NCBI GenBank assembly: GCA_000233775.1
Contig: CP003096.1
Span: 248,001 to 312,000, forward strand
DNA: 64,000 bases
Source of the DNA: Thermovirga lienii DSM 17291
GTDB taxonomy: Bacteria; Synergistota; Synergistia; Synergistales; Thermovirgaceae
Reading direction: 5' to 3'
Under the pieces are notes generated by a model. That model was not told the DNA's origin and searched no databases. It saw nothing but the letters and a program-made list of their open reading frames with translations. This document shows, piece by piece, positions 7,957 to 16,137 of the stretch. The first letter of the stretch is position 1; each line of letters begins with the position of its first letter. Made by a program: the position numbers and the translations under genes.

Positions 7957-8221
7957 CACGTTCATTATATACGACGTAGGACAAAAAAGGGTGCCTAAAG
8001 TGCATAAAGTTTTGTGCAGTTACATGTTTTGGGAGCAAAACAGCGTGTTTTCTGGGAATATATCCAAAGGAATGCTCAAAAAAATTTTATATAAACTTGA
8101 TGTCATAATTGATACAAAGTGTGATTGTGTTTACTGTTACAGTTTACGATATCCTTATACTCTTCAGGTGGAGCGGTGGGGCAAGTATTCTACCAGATAT
8201 AGTGAAATAGTGCGCTTGTAG
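7934..8221 (+). CDS. cas2: Cas2 paralogue 2
   Basis: A 95-residue second Cas2-family protein. It has the first strand with its aspartate (TFIIYDVGQKRVPKVHKVL) and the block FWEQNSVFSGNI. ATG 7934 is preceded by GGAGGTGAAAAGG; the upstream in-frame ATG at 7916 lies inside that ribosome-site region. It differs clearly in sequence from the first Cas2, so this is not a recent tandem duplication. It is the last gene before the CRISPR leader. Confidence 0.85.
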   Translation: MRNKKEINTFIIYDVGQKRVPKVHKVLCSYMFWEQNSVFSGNISKGMLKKILYKLDVIIDTKCDCVYCYSLRYPYTLQVERWGKYSTRYSEIVRL

Positions 8222-8315
8222 TTGTGGTCTGCCTCCGCGGAGAGTGTTTCTACGCAAACATAGTTCTGTTTTTCACTTATTCTTAAGTCTTGCAAATACT
8301 GGTATTATAATAAGG
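8222..8315 (+). promoter_or_regulatory. Leader of CRISPR array 1
   Basis: About 94 bases between the second cas2 stop and the first repeat. The last 50 bases are AT-rich (CTTATTCTTAAG, GGTATTATAATAAGG), with TATAAT at 8305-8310 as a possible -10 element. Placement next to cas2, and a repeat variant near the far end, both suggest new spacers enter here. A cas1-cas2 recognition motif cannot be picked out by eye. Confidence 0.55.
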
Positions 8316-9821
8316 GATTCAATCGAACCGATACGGAATGGAAACCGTCCCGTCGCTCACATTGTGGGCACATTACCAGATTCAATCGAACCGATACGGA
8401 ATGGAAACTGTTTTGGCGCCCGCCACGTTTCGCTATTTGATTCAATCGAACCGATACGGAATGGAAACGTTACGCTCACGATAGGCAAGCTCCAGTATTT
8501 GATTCAATCGAACCGATACGGAATGGAAACATATTCTTTCGCCCTCAAACCTCAAAGGGCGGCGATTCAATCGAACCGATACGGAATGGAAACAAATAAA
8601 CTGAGCTTTGTTTAGAGTTTCTTTGATTCAATCGAACCGATACGGAATGGAAACTAGCGCCGGCATGAAGAAGGGCGCCCCTCCTAGATTCAATCGAACC
8701 GATACGGAATGGAAACTGCCTCCAACATCTCATATCACTCCTTTTTGTTATGATTCAATCGAACCGATACGGAATGGAAACTTTCTGTTAACTGTCTAGC
8801 CCTGACGAAGACCTCTTCGATTCAATCGAACCGATACGGAATGGAAACGTCGCTATCGGATATATTCTTAATTTATCATACGGATTCAATCGAACCGATA
8901 CGGAATGGAAACTGTGTCAAGCTCTAATGGTAAAGTCTAAATATTCGATTCAATCGAACCGATACGGAATGGAAACCAGTAAACGTCCCAGCCGTCCTCA
9001 CGTAGCCACTTGAGATTCAATCGAACCGATACGGAATGGAAACAACATTTGGTGCAAGGCGTCATCGATGTCGTTAAGGATTCAATCGAACCGATACGGA
9101 ATGGAAACACCTTTCCAAATATTATATTTTATTGTCAAGGATTCAATCGAACCGATACGGAATGGAAACTTCAGCGCTGCAAACGGAAGGATATAGGAGA
9201 CAGATTCAATCGAACCGATACGGAATGGAAACCAATATCCAACCTTTTCATCGCTTATGCGGACAGGATTCAATCGAACCGATACGGAATGGAAACGCAT
9301 CCCATCCTTTCCTTTCTTATTGTCAAGGTACGATGATTCAATCGAACCGATACGGAATGGAAACGTGCACTCCTCCGTACCATTTAGATAGTACGGAGCA
9401 TAGATTCAATCGAACCGATACGGAATGGAAACCTGAAAATATTTTTTCAGCGCTGAATATGGGAGAATGGATTCAATCGAACCGATACGGAATGGAAACC
9501 CTGATTTGTTCCTGATCCAACTGTGGTAATTGGATTCAATCGAACCGATACGGAATGGAAACTACTACACCCCATCCTTTCTTATATTTTCTTGTCGATT
9601 CAATCGAACCGATACGGAATGGAAACTCGCGCCGATCGGGAGGCGTTGTGAAAAAGAGGAGCCCGATTCAATCGAACCGATACGGAATGGAAATTGTTCT
9701 CTCTGTATTGATATCTCCCTTTGGCGGATTCAATCGAACCGATACGGAATGGAAACCCTTGGACAGCCACCACCTTGCCCACATAGGCAAAGATTCAATC
9801 GAACCGATACGGAATGGAAAC
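8316..9821 (+). CRISPR. CRISPR array 1: 24 repeats of 30 nt, 23 spacers
   Basis: The repeat begins GATTCAATCGAACC and ends GATACGGAATGGAAAC. Repeats start at 8316, 8379, 8439, 8501, 8564, 8625, 8687, 8752, 8819, 8883, 8947, 9014, 9079, 9140, 9203, 9267, 9335, 9403, 9470, 9533, 9597, 9665, 9727 and 9792. Spacers run from about 30 to 38 nt. The repeat at 9665 ends GGAAAT instead of GGAAAC; the others look identical. The likely crRNA 5' handle is AUGGAAAC. The array belongs by position to the type III-A locus. Short open frames across it are only repeat translations. Confidence 0.98.
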
Positions 9822-9829
9822 ACTCCTAT

Positions 9830-10110
9830 GCTTTGACTTATCTATGATTTTCGGTGTTTTTTCTAATAGATACCCAAAATGTTTTTCCTTTCCAGTCTCC
9901 AAGTCCCTTAAGGCTCTTACATGTCTTTTCTCCGTCTTGTGTGACTACTAAAGCTACACCAATTTCATGAAATTGCCCCGCTAGTGTCCAATTGATGTTT
10001 TGTCAATGCTCGAATTTCGGCCTCAGTTTTTGAGGTCTCTCCAATGTTGCGAGATGTTGGAATTCTTGGATTGCCAAACACAAATTTGTGCAAAACTTGA
10101 CATCTTGGAT
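9830..10110 (-). pseudogene. Possible decayed coding remnant between array 1 and a promoter
   Basis: Bases 9822-10139 hold no intact gene. On the minus strand two adjoining frames look protein-like: one ends ALTKHQLDTSGAIS near 9965, and the next frame continues EIGVALVVTQDGEKTCKSL and stops near 9841. A single frameshift near 9975 would join them. I do not recognise the product. It may be chance coding-like sequence. Confidence 0.25.
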
Positions 10111-10139
10111 GTGAAAGAGTATAGTGTGCGACACAAGCA

Positions 10140-10186
10140 TTGGTCCGTACCAATACACATTTTATAAAATATATGGTACGCACCAA
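10140..10186 (+). promoter_or_regulatory. Promoter with two matching palindromic operator-like sites
   Basis: TTGGTCCGTACCAA (10140-10153) and ATGGTACGCACCAA (10173-10186) are near-palindromes of one pattern, TTGGTSCGTACCAW, the second read on the opposite strand. TTGGTC (10140-10145) and TATAAA (10163-10168) are 17 bases apart and would form the promoter, so one site covers the -35 and the other lies just past the -10. TGGT-N4-ACCA resembles operators of GntR/FadR-type repressors. The genes downstream start at 10250 and 10399. Confidence 0.5.
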
Positions 10187-10249
10187 CAATAACCTTGCTG
10201 CCTTTTCCCAAAGGTGGGCGGCAAAAATTGACTTAGGGAGGGATTTTGT

Positions 10250-10408
10250 ATGGAGAAGGTATTAAGGAACGTCATAGGAGAAGAATGGGTATTGGAGCTC
10301 AAATTGAAGAAAGTGCAAAAGCCCTCCAAGGCTAAACATGCCGCCGTTTCAAACGAAAGAAACCACAATCACATCGAACACCTTGGGAGGGATGGGGAAT
10401 GGTGGTGA
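10250..10408 (+). CDS. Small uncharacterised protein coupled to the citrate-synthase-family gene
   Basis: A 52-codon frame from ATG 10250, with AGGGAGG at 10236-10242, ending TGA 10406-10408. It overlaps the start of the next gene (ATG 10399) by ten bases. The product is basic and histidine-rich (KVQKPSKAKH, NERNHNHIEH) and ends GEWW. I know no family for it. The ribosome site and overlap favour a real coupled peptide, either a leader that sets translation of the lyase or a small partner. Confidence 0.45.
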   Translation: MEKVLRNVIGEEWVLELKLKKVQKPSKAKHAAVSNERNHNHIEHLGRDGEWW

Positions 10409-11115
10409 GGTCTTCAGAGCCTACTTATGTTGCTCCCAATAGGCTTGTATTGGATGGCGAGGACATAACAAGTTGGATAGAGAGGGCTTCTCCTGCGGAA
10501 CTTTGGTTCAGGATGATTCAGGGTAGGGCTCCTCAGCCTGTTGAAGTTAGAGTGTTCAATGCCATACTCTGTGCCATGGCGGACCACGGCAGCACTCCGC
10601 CGAGCACTCAGGCCGCAAGGTTGGTGGCCTCTACCGGTTCGGGGGTTCACTGTGCCTTGGCAGCGGGGATGATGGCCTTCGGAGAGCATCACGCAGGCGC
10701 CATAGAAAAGGCCATGGGTTTTTTTGAGGAAATAAACCAATCAGGCAGGAAACCCTCCGAAGTGGTCATGGAGATTCTCGCAGAACGAAGGAAGATCCCC
10801 GGATTCGGTCATCGCTATCACACTAAGGATCCTAGGGTGGAACCTTTAGTAAGGTTGGGGAAGAATCTTCCCAATACCACTTTTTTGGAGATGTTCCTGG
10901 AGATGGAACGCGCTCTGCGCAACTTGAAAGGTATAAACGGAAATATAGACGGGGTATCTGGTGCCCTTCTTTTGGATATGGGATTTGTAAAGGAGGCAGG
11001 AAGGGCAGTTTTCTTCGCAGGGCGCCTTCCAGGAATGGTCAGTTGGATTATAAAGGAAATATATTCGGGGTACTTCAAGCCCTACAAACTGTGTCTAGAT
11101 GCAAAGGGAGCGTAG
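10399..11115 (+). CDS. Citrate-synthase-superfamily protein (citryl-CoA lyase-like)
   Basis: A 238-residue protein matching the catalytic half of citrate synthase: ADHGSTPPSTQAAR with the first histidine (~residues 55-67), GEHHAGAIEKAM, then IPGFGHRYHTKDPR with the second histinine-bearing loop (~residues 133-147). It lacks the N-terminal large-domain helices of citrate synthase and is close in size to citryl-CoA lyase-type members, which split citryl-CoA into acetyl-CoA and oxaloacetate or act on related acyl-CoA esters. The substrate cannot be told from sequence. ATG 10399 overlaps the small upstream gene. The operator pair at 10140-10186 probably controls it. Confidence 0.75.
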   Translation: MVVRSSEPTYVAPNRLVLDGEDITSWIERASPAELWFRMIQGRAPQPVEVRVFNAILCAMADHGSTPPSTQAARLVASTGSGVHCALAAGMMAFGEHHAGAIEKAMGFFEEINQSGRKPSEVVMEILAERRKIPGFGHRYHTKDPRVEPLVRLGKNLPNTTFLEMFLEMERALRNLKGINGNIDGVSGALLLDMGFVKEAGRAVFFAGRLPGMVSWIIKEIYSGYFKPYKLCLDAKGA

Positions 11116-11118
11116 ATC

Positions 11119-11147
11119 TTGCGTTCGGATCTCGCATCTATTATAAT
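11119..11147 (+). promoter_or_regulatory. Promoter of the riboswitch transcript
   Basis: TTGCGT (11119-11124) and a perfect TATAAT (11142-11147) are separated by 17 bases. They lie just after the citryl-lyase-like stop and about 70 bases before the riboswitch. Confidence 0.6.
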
Positions 11148-11216
11148 ATACTTGCCTATTGTACTCACTTGTCCACTAATGTATGACCCACGCGCTGGAA
11201 GATAGTCAGGCAACCA

Positions 11217-11333
11217 ACACGCTGAATTCCCTGAAGGGAAACGGGGGACCCAATCTTCAGGGGTGAATCCCACGTAAGTGGGTAGGGCTAGTCTCTTTCG
11301 GCCCGAACCCGTCAGCTAACCTCGTAAGCGTGG
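11217..11333 (+). ncRNA. Cyclic di-AMP riboswitch (ydaO/yuaA type)
   Basis: The conserved core elements appear in order: GAAACGGGGGACCCA, GGGGTGAATCC, GTAGGGCT, CCCGAACCCGTCAGCTAACC and TCGTAAGCG. The outer helix can form between CACGCT (11218-11223) and AGCGTG (11327-11332). This family binds c-di-AMP and usually turns expression off. The next gene is the GNAT acetyltransferase at 11460. A hairpin at 11401-11419 could act as the expression platform. Confidence 0.9.
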
Positions 11334-11400
11334 AAAGAGGGTTTATTCCCTCACTGTGATGTGGTCCTAGGGCAACTATTTGTATTCGATCCAGCCGATA

Positions 11401-11435
11401 TGTGGTGTTTCACACCACAGGTATCTTTGTTCTTT
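11401..11435 (+). terminator. Hairpin between riboswitch and GNAT gene, possible expression platform
   Basis: TGTGGTGT (11401-11408) pairs perfectly with ACACCACA (11412-11419) across a three-base loop and is followed by a T-rich run (GGTATCTTTGTTCTTT). It lies about 70 bases after the riboswitch core and 25 bases before the ribosome site of the next gene. An intrinsic terminator controlled by the aptamer is plausible. The T run is interrupted, so efficiency is unclear. Confidence 0.5.
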
Positions 11436-11459
11436 GAAACAACGAGGAGGGATAAACAG

Positions 11460-12113
11460 ATGTTGGAAAATGTTGTCTTAACGTCTAAAAAAACAAGAAA
11501 AAAGCCTCTTTTAGACGACAGGAAAATACCGCAAAAGGAACAAATAACTGTACATAAAGCTGAAGTCGAAGATGTGGAGCAGATTTATAGGGTTGCTTGC
11601 TCTGTGGGTACGGCCCTGAAGGATCCTTATAAGGGCTTTCTGATCGATGACTACCTTTCTGACCCAGATTACTACAAGGAAATGTTCGCCAAGGCAGCTC
11701 AAGAGCTAGATCATTTTTACGTTGCAAAGAAAAATGACGCCGTTGTGGGCTTTCTCATGGCCTACCCAAAAGAGAAGCTATTGGAAGTCGACCCTCTTTG
11801 GTTGGAGGAAATAGTCTGGGATCCCGACTTTGACCATGAATCTAAAACTAAAAACTTTGCGTTGGTGGGCAAGACTGCGATACACGCAAACTTGACGGGG
11901 AAGGGAATAGGATCTTCTTTGTACGCAAGGTTGATAAGGGACCTAAAGGCCCAAGGAATAGAAGATTTGTTTGGAGAGACAGTCATATCTCCAACACCCA
12001 ACTTCGCATCTTTGGCATTCAGGATCAAGCAAAAGTACAGCCTTGCGGGGATTCGGTACGTGAATTACAAGGGAAGAAGGGTAACGGATTTGATCTACCA
12101 CAGGCACATATGA
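11460..12113 (+). CDS. GNAT-family N-acetyltransferase
   Basis: A 217-residue protein. The core includes the strand and turn around FYVAKKNDAVVGFLMAY, an acetyl-CoA-binding-like segment (AIHANLTGKGIGSSLYARLI, the Q/R-x-x-G-x-G/A region, ~residues 140-160), and PTPNFASLAFRIKQKY near the C-terminus. The substrate is unknown. I chose ATG 11460 because GAGGAGGG lies about eight bases upstream; an open frame extends back to 11361 but crosses the hairpin. The gene sits behind a c-di-AMP riboswitch, so its expression should respond to that messenger. Its last codons form half of a terminator hairpin. Confidence 0.8.
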   Translation: MLENVVLTSKKTRKKPLLDDRKIPQKEQITVHKAEVEDVEQIYRVACSVGTALKDPYKGFLIDDYLSDPDYYKEMFAKAAQELDHFYVAKKNDAVVGFLMAYPKEKLLEVDPLWLEEIVWDPDFDHESKTKNFALVGKTAIHANLTGKGIGSSLYARLIRDLKAQGIEDLFGETVISPTPNFASLAFRIKQKYSLAGIRYVNYKGRRVTDLIYHRHI

Positions 12114-12135
12114 TGCGCCTGTGGTAGATCCTTTT
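12092..12135. terminator. Bidirectional terminator overlapping the GNAT stop
   Basis: A perfect 14-bp stem, GATCTACCACAGGC (12092-12105) with GCCTGTGGTAGATC (12117-12130), encloses an 11-base loop that contains the GNAT TGA stop, and is followed by CTTTT. The left arm is coding sequence. It lies between convergent genes and can end both transcripts. Confidence 0.8.
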
Positions 12136-12140
12136 CCTTA

Positions 12141-12941
12141 TTATTTCTCCATAACTTCCTCCAGGCTTCTGTAGAAAACTCCCCTGGGGGATTCTTTTAT
12201 TTTTCTTGCGGTCAGGAAAACGCCGTCCATGTATATGTCGCTTGTGTAGTCTTCCACGGAGATCTTTATTATCTCGTCCTTTCTAGCAAGGGTTATCTCA
12301 TGTCCTGAATAGGGGCCGGGCCATGGGAGTCTTTGGGATAACACCTGGACACCCTCTATCTTTCCGCCCAATACTCCAGGGTAGGTTTCTTTGCTCTCTA
12401 TTTCACCCATTTTTCCTTCTGATGCAGCCTTTGCAAGGGCTGCAGCTGTTCCGCTTGGGGCGTTGGCCATCTTGTTAGTGTGCTTGTCAATTATGGATAC
12501 AAAGGGGAAAAATTTTCTTGCCTCCCTTATGAACTTTGTGACAAGATATATCCCAAGGCCGTAGTTTGGGATCGCTGCCCAGCGAAGGCCCTTTTTGACT
12601 ACTTCGTTTTTGTACGGTTCAAGCTGCTCTTCTGTAAGCCCTGTAGTTCCTATAACGGCATCAAGTCCGTGTTTTAGGTAAAGCTTCATGTTATCTTCTA
12701 GGATTACGGTGGATGTGAAATCAATTACCATGTCAGGTTTTGAGTTTACAAGTCCTTCTTCTAAGCTTTCTGACACCTTAATTCCTAAAGGCCCTACTCC
12801 CGCTAGAATTCCAAGGTCCTCATCTTGCTCCTTGCACCAACCTCCAACCAGACTGAAGCTGTCCTTTTCCGTGGTTTGTATGGCTCTTATTATCGCTTTG
12901 CCAACGTTTCCAGATGCACCCGCCAAGAAAATTTTTATCAT
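12141..12941 (-). CDS. DapB-like dihydrodipicolinate reductase family protein
   Basis: A 266-residue NAD(P)-dependent reductase. The N-terminal Rossmann motif is IFLAGASGNVGKAIIRAI, VIGTTGLTEEQL is the DapB block, and DKHTNKMANAPSGTA is the substrate loop equivalent to E-x-H-H-x-x-K-x-D-A-P-S-G-T-A. One of the two DapB histidines is replaced, and an asparagine precedes APSGTA, so catalysis on tetrahydrodipicolinate is likely but not certain. The start is ATG 12941, with GGAGGT 6 bases upstream; the longer frame to 12974 has no ribosome site. It is the only gene of its transcript visible here. Confidence 0.8.
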   Translation of the reverse strand: MIKIFLAGASGNVGKAIIRAIQTTEKDSFSLVGGWCKEQDEDLGILAGVGPLGIKVSESLEEGLVNSKPDMVIDFTSTVILEDNMKLYLKHGLDAVIGTTGLTEEQLEPYKNEVVKKGLRWAAIPNYGLGIYLVTKFIREARKFFPFVSIIDKHTNKMANAPSGTAAALAKAASEGKMGEIESKETYPGVLGGKIEGVQVLSQRLPWPGPYSGHEITLARKDEIIKISVEDYTSDIYMDGVFLTARKIKESPRGVFYRSLEEVMEK

Positions 12942-13149
12942 GGTTTTACCTCCTTGGATGAAAATTTTTTTCAATAGTCTTTGCTCTTAGTATATCCTCT
13001 ATCTTGCCGATTGAGCTTTATTCGTGCGGAGGATGTTTAGCCCTCCGCTCCTTCATTTTTAGCTATGAAATGCAATCTCCAAATGATAAAATTATATGCA
13101 ATAGCGGAGTTTGATGAAATATTACCCATGTTAAGGAGGGGGAAGGAAC

Positions 13150-13491
13150 TTGGGAAACGGACATCTATATATACTGTGGACTAGCGGGGATCCTGTAACG
13201 GCGGAAAAGATGGTCTTCATGTATGCCATCAATTCTCTCAAAAAGAAGTGGTGGGATAAGGTGACCCTGGTGGTGTGGGGAGCGGCGGCCCAGCTAGCCG
13301 GCCAGGATGCAAAGATTCAGAAAAAACTTAAGGAAGCCCAAAAGGTTGGGGTTCATGTGGCTGCCTGCAAGGCATGTGCCGATCAGCTAGGGGTAACGGA
13401 GGTTCTGGAGAATCTTGGAGTGGAAGTCATTTACTGGGGAGGCCCCTTGACTGAAGTGCTAAAAAAGGGTGAAAAGTTATTAACCATATAA
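13150..13491 (+). CDS. DsrE-like small protein
   Basis: A 113-residue protein of the DsrE/DsrF-like fold: an N-terminal strand (GHLYILWTSGDP), alternating strands and helices, and a cysteine pair in ACKACADQLG (~residues 77-86) where DsrE-family proteins carry their reactive cysteine. Such proteins carry or relay sulphur, but many members are uncharacterised. The start is TTG 13150, with AAGGAGGGGGAAGG upstream. It is followed 20 bases later by the DMT transporter, probably in one transcript. Confidence 0.7.
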   Translation: MGNGHLYILWTSGDPVTAEKMVFMYAINSLKKKWWDKVTLVVWGAAAQLAGQDAKIQKKLKEAQKVGVHVAACKACADQLGVTEVLENLGVEVIYWGGPLTEVLKKGEKLLTI

Positions 13492-13511
13492 AGAAGAAGG
13501 GTTAGTCTGAG

Positions 13512-14432
13512 ATGAGCGAAGTAAATCCAGAAAAGCGTTTCCCCAATTGGCTTATAGTTCTTATGTTTGCAGGCCTCTATACTACCTGGAGCACTACTTA
13601 TTTGGCCATATATTACATGGTCAAAACCATTCCTCCATATCTTTCCTCGGGCCTAAGGTTTTTGGTGGCGGGGGCAATTTTGTATGGGTTTGCCCGCATA
13701 AAAAACAAGAATGAAAGGATCTCCTTAAAACATTGGAAGAGTGCATTGATTACAGGAGGGCTAGTAATATGGCTGGGTAACGGCAGCGTAGTCTGGGGTG
13801 AAAAATACATATCCTCCAGCCTTGCGGCCCTTTTGATAGCCACCGTCCCTCTTTGGATAGTTCTGCTCAACTGGTTGCTTTTTGGCGGAGGCAAGCCTGG
13901 AGTCATAGAAATGGTAGGCGTGGTTCTTGGCTTTTTGGGAGTGGCTCTTTTGATAGTCTTTACAAGGCACATTGGAGGAGAAGGGTACAACCTCAAGGGG
14001 ATCGTAATAGTGCTGGCTGCATCCATTTCTTGGGCGACGGGCTCCTTGTATTCTAGGTACAGCCAAACACCCTCTTCTCCTCTTCTTTCGGTAGCAGCCC
14101 AAATGCTTGCGGGTGGAGCCCTCATGTTTTTGGCTTCTTTCTTCGTGGGCGAATGGGCTACCTTTGAACTTTCAAAGGTAAGCATGGTCTCGGTTCTTTC
14201 ATGGGCTTACCTGGTGGTTTTCGGGTCTTTAGTTGGATTCGTGTGTTACATGACGTTGATGAAAGTCTGCAGGCCCTCCAAGGTGGCCACATACGCATAC
14301 GTGACACCTGTGGGAGCAGTTTTCCTAGGGTGGCTCATCGCAGGGGACACCATCACCTATCACACGTTGATTGCAGGAGGAATAATTATATTGGCCGTTC
14401 TTATGATAATATCCTTTGCACCGAAGGAGTAA
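13512..14432 (+). CDS. DMT-superfamily (EamA) transporter
   Basis: A 306-residue integral membrane protein with about ten hydrophobic segments in two EamA repeats (roughly residues 15-145 and 160-300). Early residues include TTWSTTYLAIYYMVKTIPP, and the first repeat ends around GVALLIVF. EamA proteins export amino acids or other small metabolites; the substrate is unknown. ATG 13512 lies 20 bases after the DsrE-like stop. The last 32 bases overlap the 3' end of the convergent GGDEF gene. Confidence 0.85.
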   Translation: MSEVNPEKRFPNWLIVLMFAGLYTTWSTTYLAIYYMVKTIPPYLSSGLRFLVAGAILYGFARIKNKNERISLKHWKSALITGGLVIWLGNGSVVWGEKYISSSLAALLIATVPLWIVLLNWLLFGGGKPGVIEMVGVVLGFLGVALLIVFTRHIGGEGYNLKGIVIVLAASISWATGSLYSRYSQTPSSPLLSVAAQMLAGGALMFLASFFVGEWATFELSKVSMVSVLSWAYLVVFGSLVGFVCYMTLMKVCRPSKVATYAYVTPVGAVFLGWLIAGDTITYHTLIAGGIIILAVLMIISFAPKE

Positions 14433-15792
14433 GGGCTTCTTTTTTCAACAGCTTGGCTTTTCTTTTTGCGTCGTAGAGTCTTTCGTCAGCAGTATTTATA
14501 AGTTTGTGGCCATCTGATGAATCTTCTGGGAAAGAGGCAACCCCGAAATCCACATCTAGCGGTATTTCAAGCTCTTTCTGGAAAGCTTCTTTTACTTCGC
14601 GCTTCAGCCTGAAGGAGAGTTTCAAAGCCTCTGTTTTGTTTGTGTCAGGAAGAATGGCTATGAATTCGTCCCCTCCATATCGGGCGAGGATGTCGGAGCG
14701 CCTTATGCGTTGTTCCATGAATTTGGAAAATTCTATCAATATGTTGTCTCCTTCCAGGTGACCAAGGGTGTCGTTTATGTGTTTGAATCCTGCAAGGTCC
14801 ATTATGACCAATGAGAATGTAGTATTGTATCGTTTGCAGCGGGAAAGCTCCTCCTGTAGCCTATCGGAGAAGAATTTTCTGTTCCATAAGCCTGTCAGCG
14901 GATCTTTGAGGGCTTCAAGTTTTGTTTGTTCCAGCAGATTTTGGTGTGCCCACAAAACCCCAAGGTGCATTGCCAGGATCTCTATTAGCTCTATCTCTTC
15001 ATCTTTGAAGCCATTTATTTTTGGACTTCCAATACTTAAAACGCCCAAGACCCCTTCATCGAAGATTATAGGTACGTCAAGCTCTGACCTAGATTCGGTG
15101 CTTACCTGTATGTTTTCTGGGTACTTAGTGACATCTGGGAAGTAAAGAGTTCTTTTTTTCCTTACGGCTTTTCCAACAAGGCCTTTGCCTGATTCTACCT
15201 TAGCAATGACTTCGCGGGAGGCATCTCCTGACTTGTAGACTAGGCGAGTTTTTCCCGTTTTTTCATCTATCACTTCCCAGATGTCAATCCAGGGAAGTGA
15301 TGTATTCCGTGACATTTCCTGGACCACTTTCCTGCAGATATCATGGATGCCCTTTTCTTTCGCTGCGTTGCAGACTATGTCGAAAATTATTTGGCCCATC
15401 CTGCTTTTTCTCTCTATAGCCTCTTTTTGCCATAGTTTGGTGCGTGATGCGGCAAAATAGCTGCACAAAAGGTTTATGACTTCTTGGTCTGACTTTGGAA
15501 GAGAACCTTTAAACTTCAAGAACCCCCAATTCGTACCCTCGCAGCTTATAGGGAAACATGTCCTGTTAGTTTCGGTCCCGGGGCAATATGCGTTGGTGTC
15601 TTGGCTAGGGAATTCCTCTAGTTCTAGATAAAAATTCTTGTGTCCTAATTTGCGCAGAGCGTCAGCAAATACATCGGCAAGTTCATCCATGGTTTCGCTT
15701 TTCAAAAACTTCAAGATAGAGTGGGTCGCGTATTTCAGGCTTTCATTAGTTCTCTTAAGCCTTTTGCGGTAAGAAATCCATCGCGTTGCCAT
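14401..15792 (-). CDS. GAF-GGDEF diguanylate cyclase
   Basis: About 463 residues. A GAF-like sensor region lies in the middle (GKGLVGKAVRKK, DVPIIFDEGVLGVLSIGS). A C-terminal GGDEF domain has DPLTGLWNRKFF at its start and the intact signature RYGGDEFIAILPD. RRSD five residues before the signature matches the RxxD inhibitory site, so the enzyme should make c-di-GMP and be feedback-inhibited. I chose ATG 15792, preceded by AAAGGAAA; the open frame reaches ATG 15945 but has no visible ribosome site there. There is no transmembrane segment with the shorter start. An HD-GYP gene at 36816 may degrade the same messenger. Confidence 0.85.
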   Translation of the reverse strand: MATRWISYRKRLKRTNESLKYATHSILKFLKSETMDELADVFADALRKLGHKNFYLELEEFPSQDTNAYCPGTETNRTCFPISCEGTNWGFLKFKGSLPKSDQEVINLLCSYFAASRTKLWQKEAIERKSRMGQIIFDIVCNAAKEKGIHDICRKVVQEMSRNTSLPWIDIWEVIDEKTGKTRLVYKSGDASREVIAKVESGKGLVGKAVRKKRTLYFPDVTKYPENIQVSTESRSELDVPIIFDEGVLGVLSIGSPKINGFKDEEIELIEILAMHLGVLWAHQNLLEQTKLEALKDPLTGLWNRKFFSDRLQEELSRCKRYNTTFSLVIMDLAGFKHINDTLGHLEGDNILIEFSKFMEQRIRRSDILARYGGDEFIAILPDTNKTEALKLSFRLKREVKEAFQKELEIPLDVDFGVASFPEDSSDGHKLINTADERLYDAKRKAKLLKKEALTPSVQRILS

Positions 15793-16137
15793 CCGAAGGG
15801 GTTTCCTTTTGAGGGTGATTTTTTGCCCCAAGGTTTCGATGCCTCCCAGGTTTTTCTTTGGTTCAACAAGCTGCTGAGAAAAACACCTATAACATAAAAA
15901 ATATACCATTTGTGGCAGCTTATAGCAATGACTTTTACCATACAAAGTGAATTAATGTTTTCAAATGAGGTGCGTATTCAGCGGTAAAAGTGTGCAGAGA
16001 GCCTGATATTTATTGACTTTTATAGATATTTTTCACTGGGTGCTTACGGCAAGACAAATGCTGGCAATAGGGTTTGTTGACACATCTACTGCCAGCACTG
16101 GGAAAGCATAAAGTAAAGTTGGATAACGAAATGTTGT

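Noticed and set aside
8244-9847. Several open frames within array 1
   Set aside because: Their translations are repeats of the CRISPR repeat in different frames (for example SIEPIRNGN and RFNRTDTEWK), not genes.
16060-16105. Terminator hairpin after aroD
   Set aside because: The TGCTGGCA/TGCCAGCA arms are far apart, and no T run follows on the minus strand.
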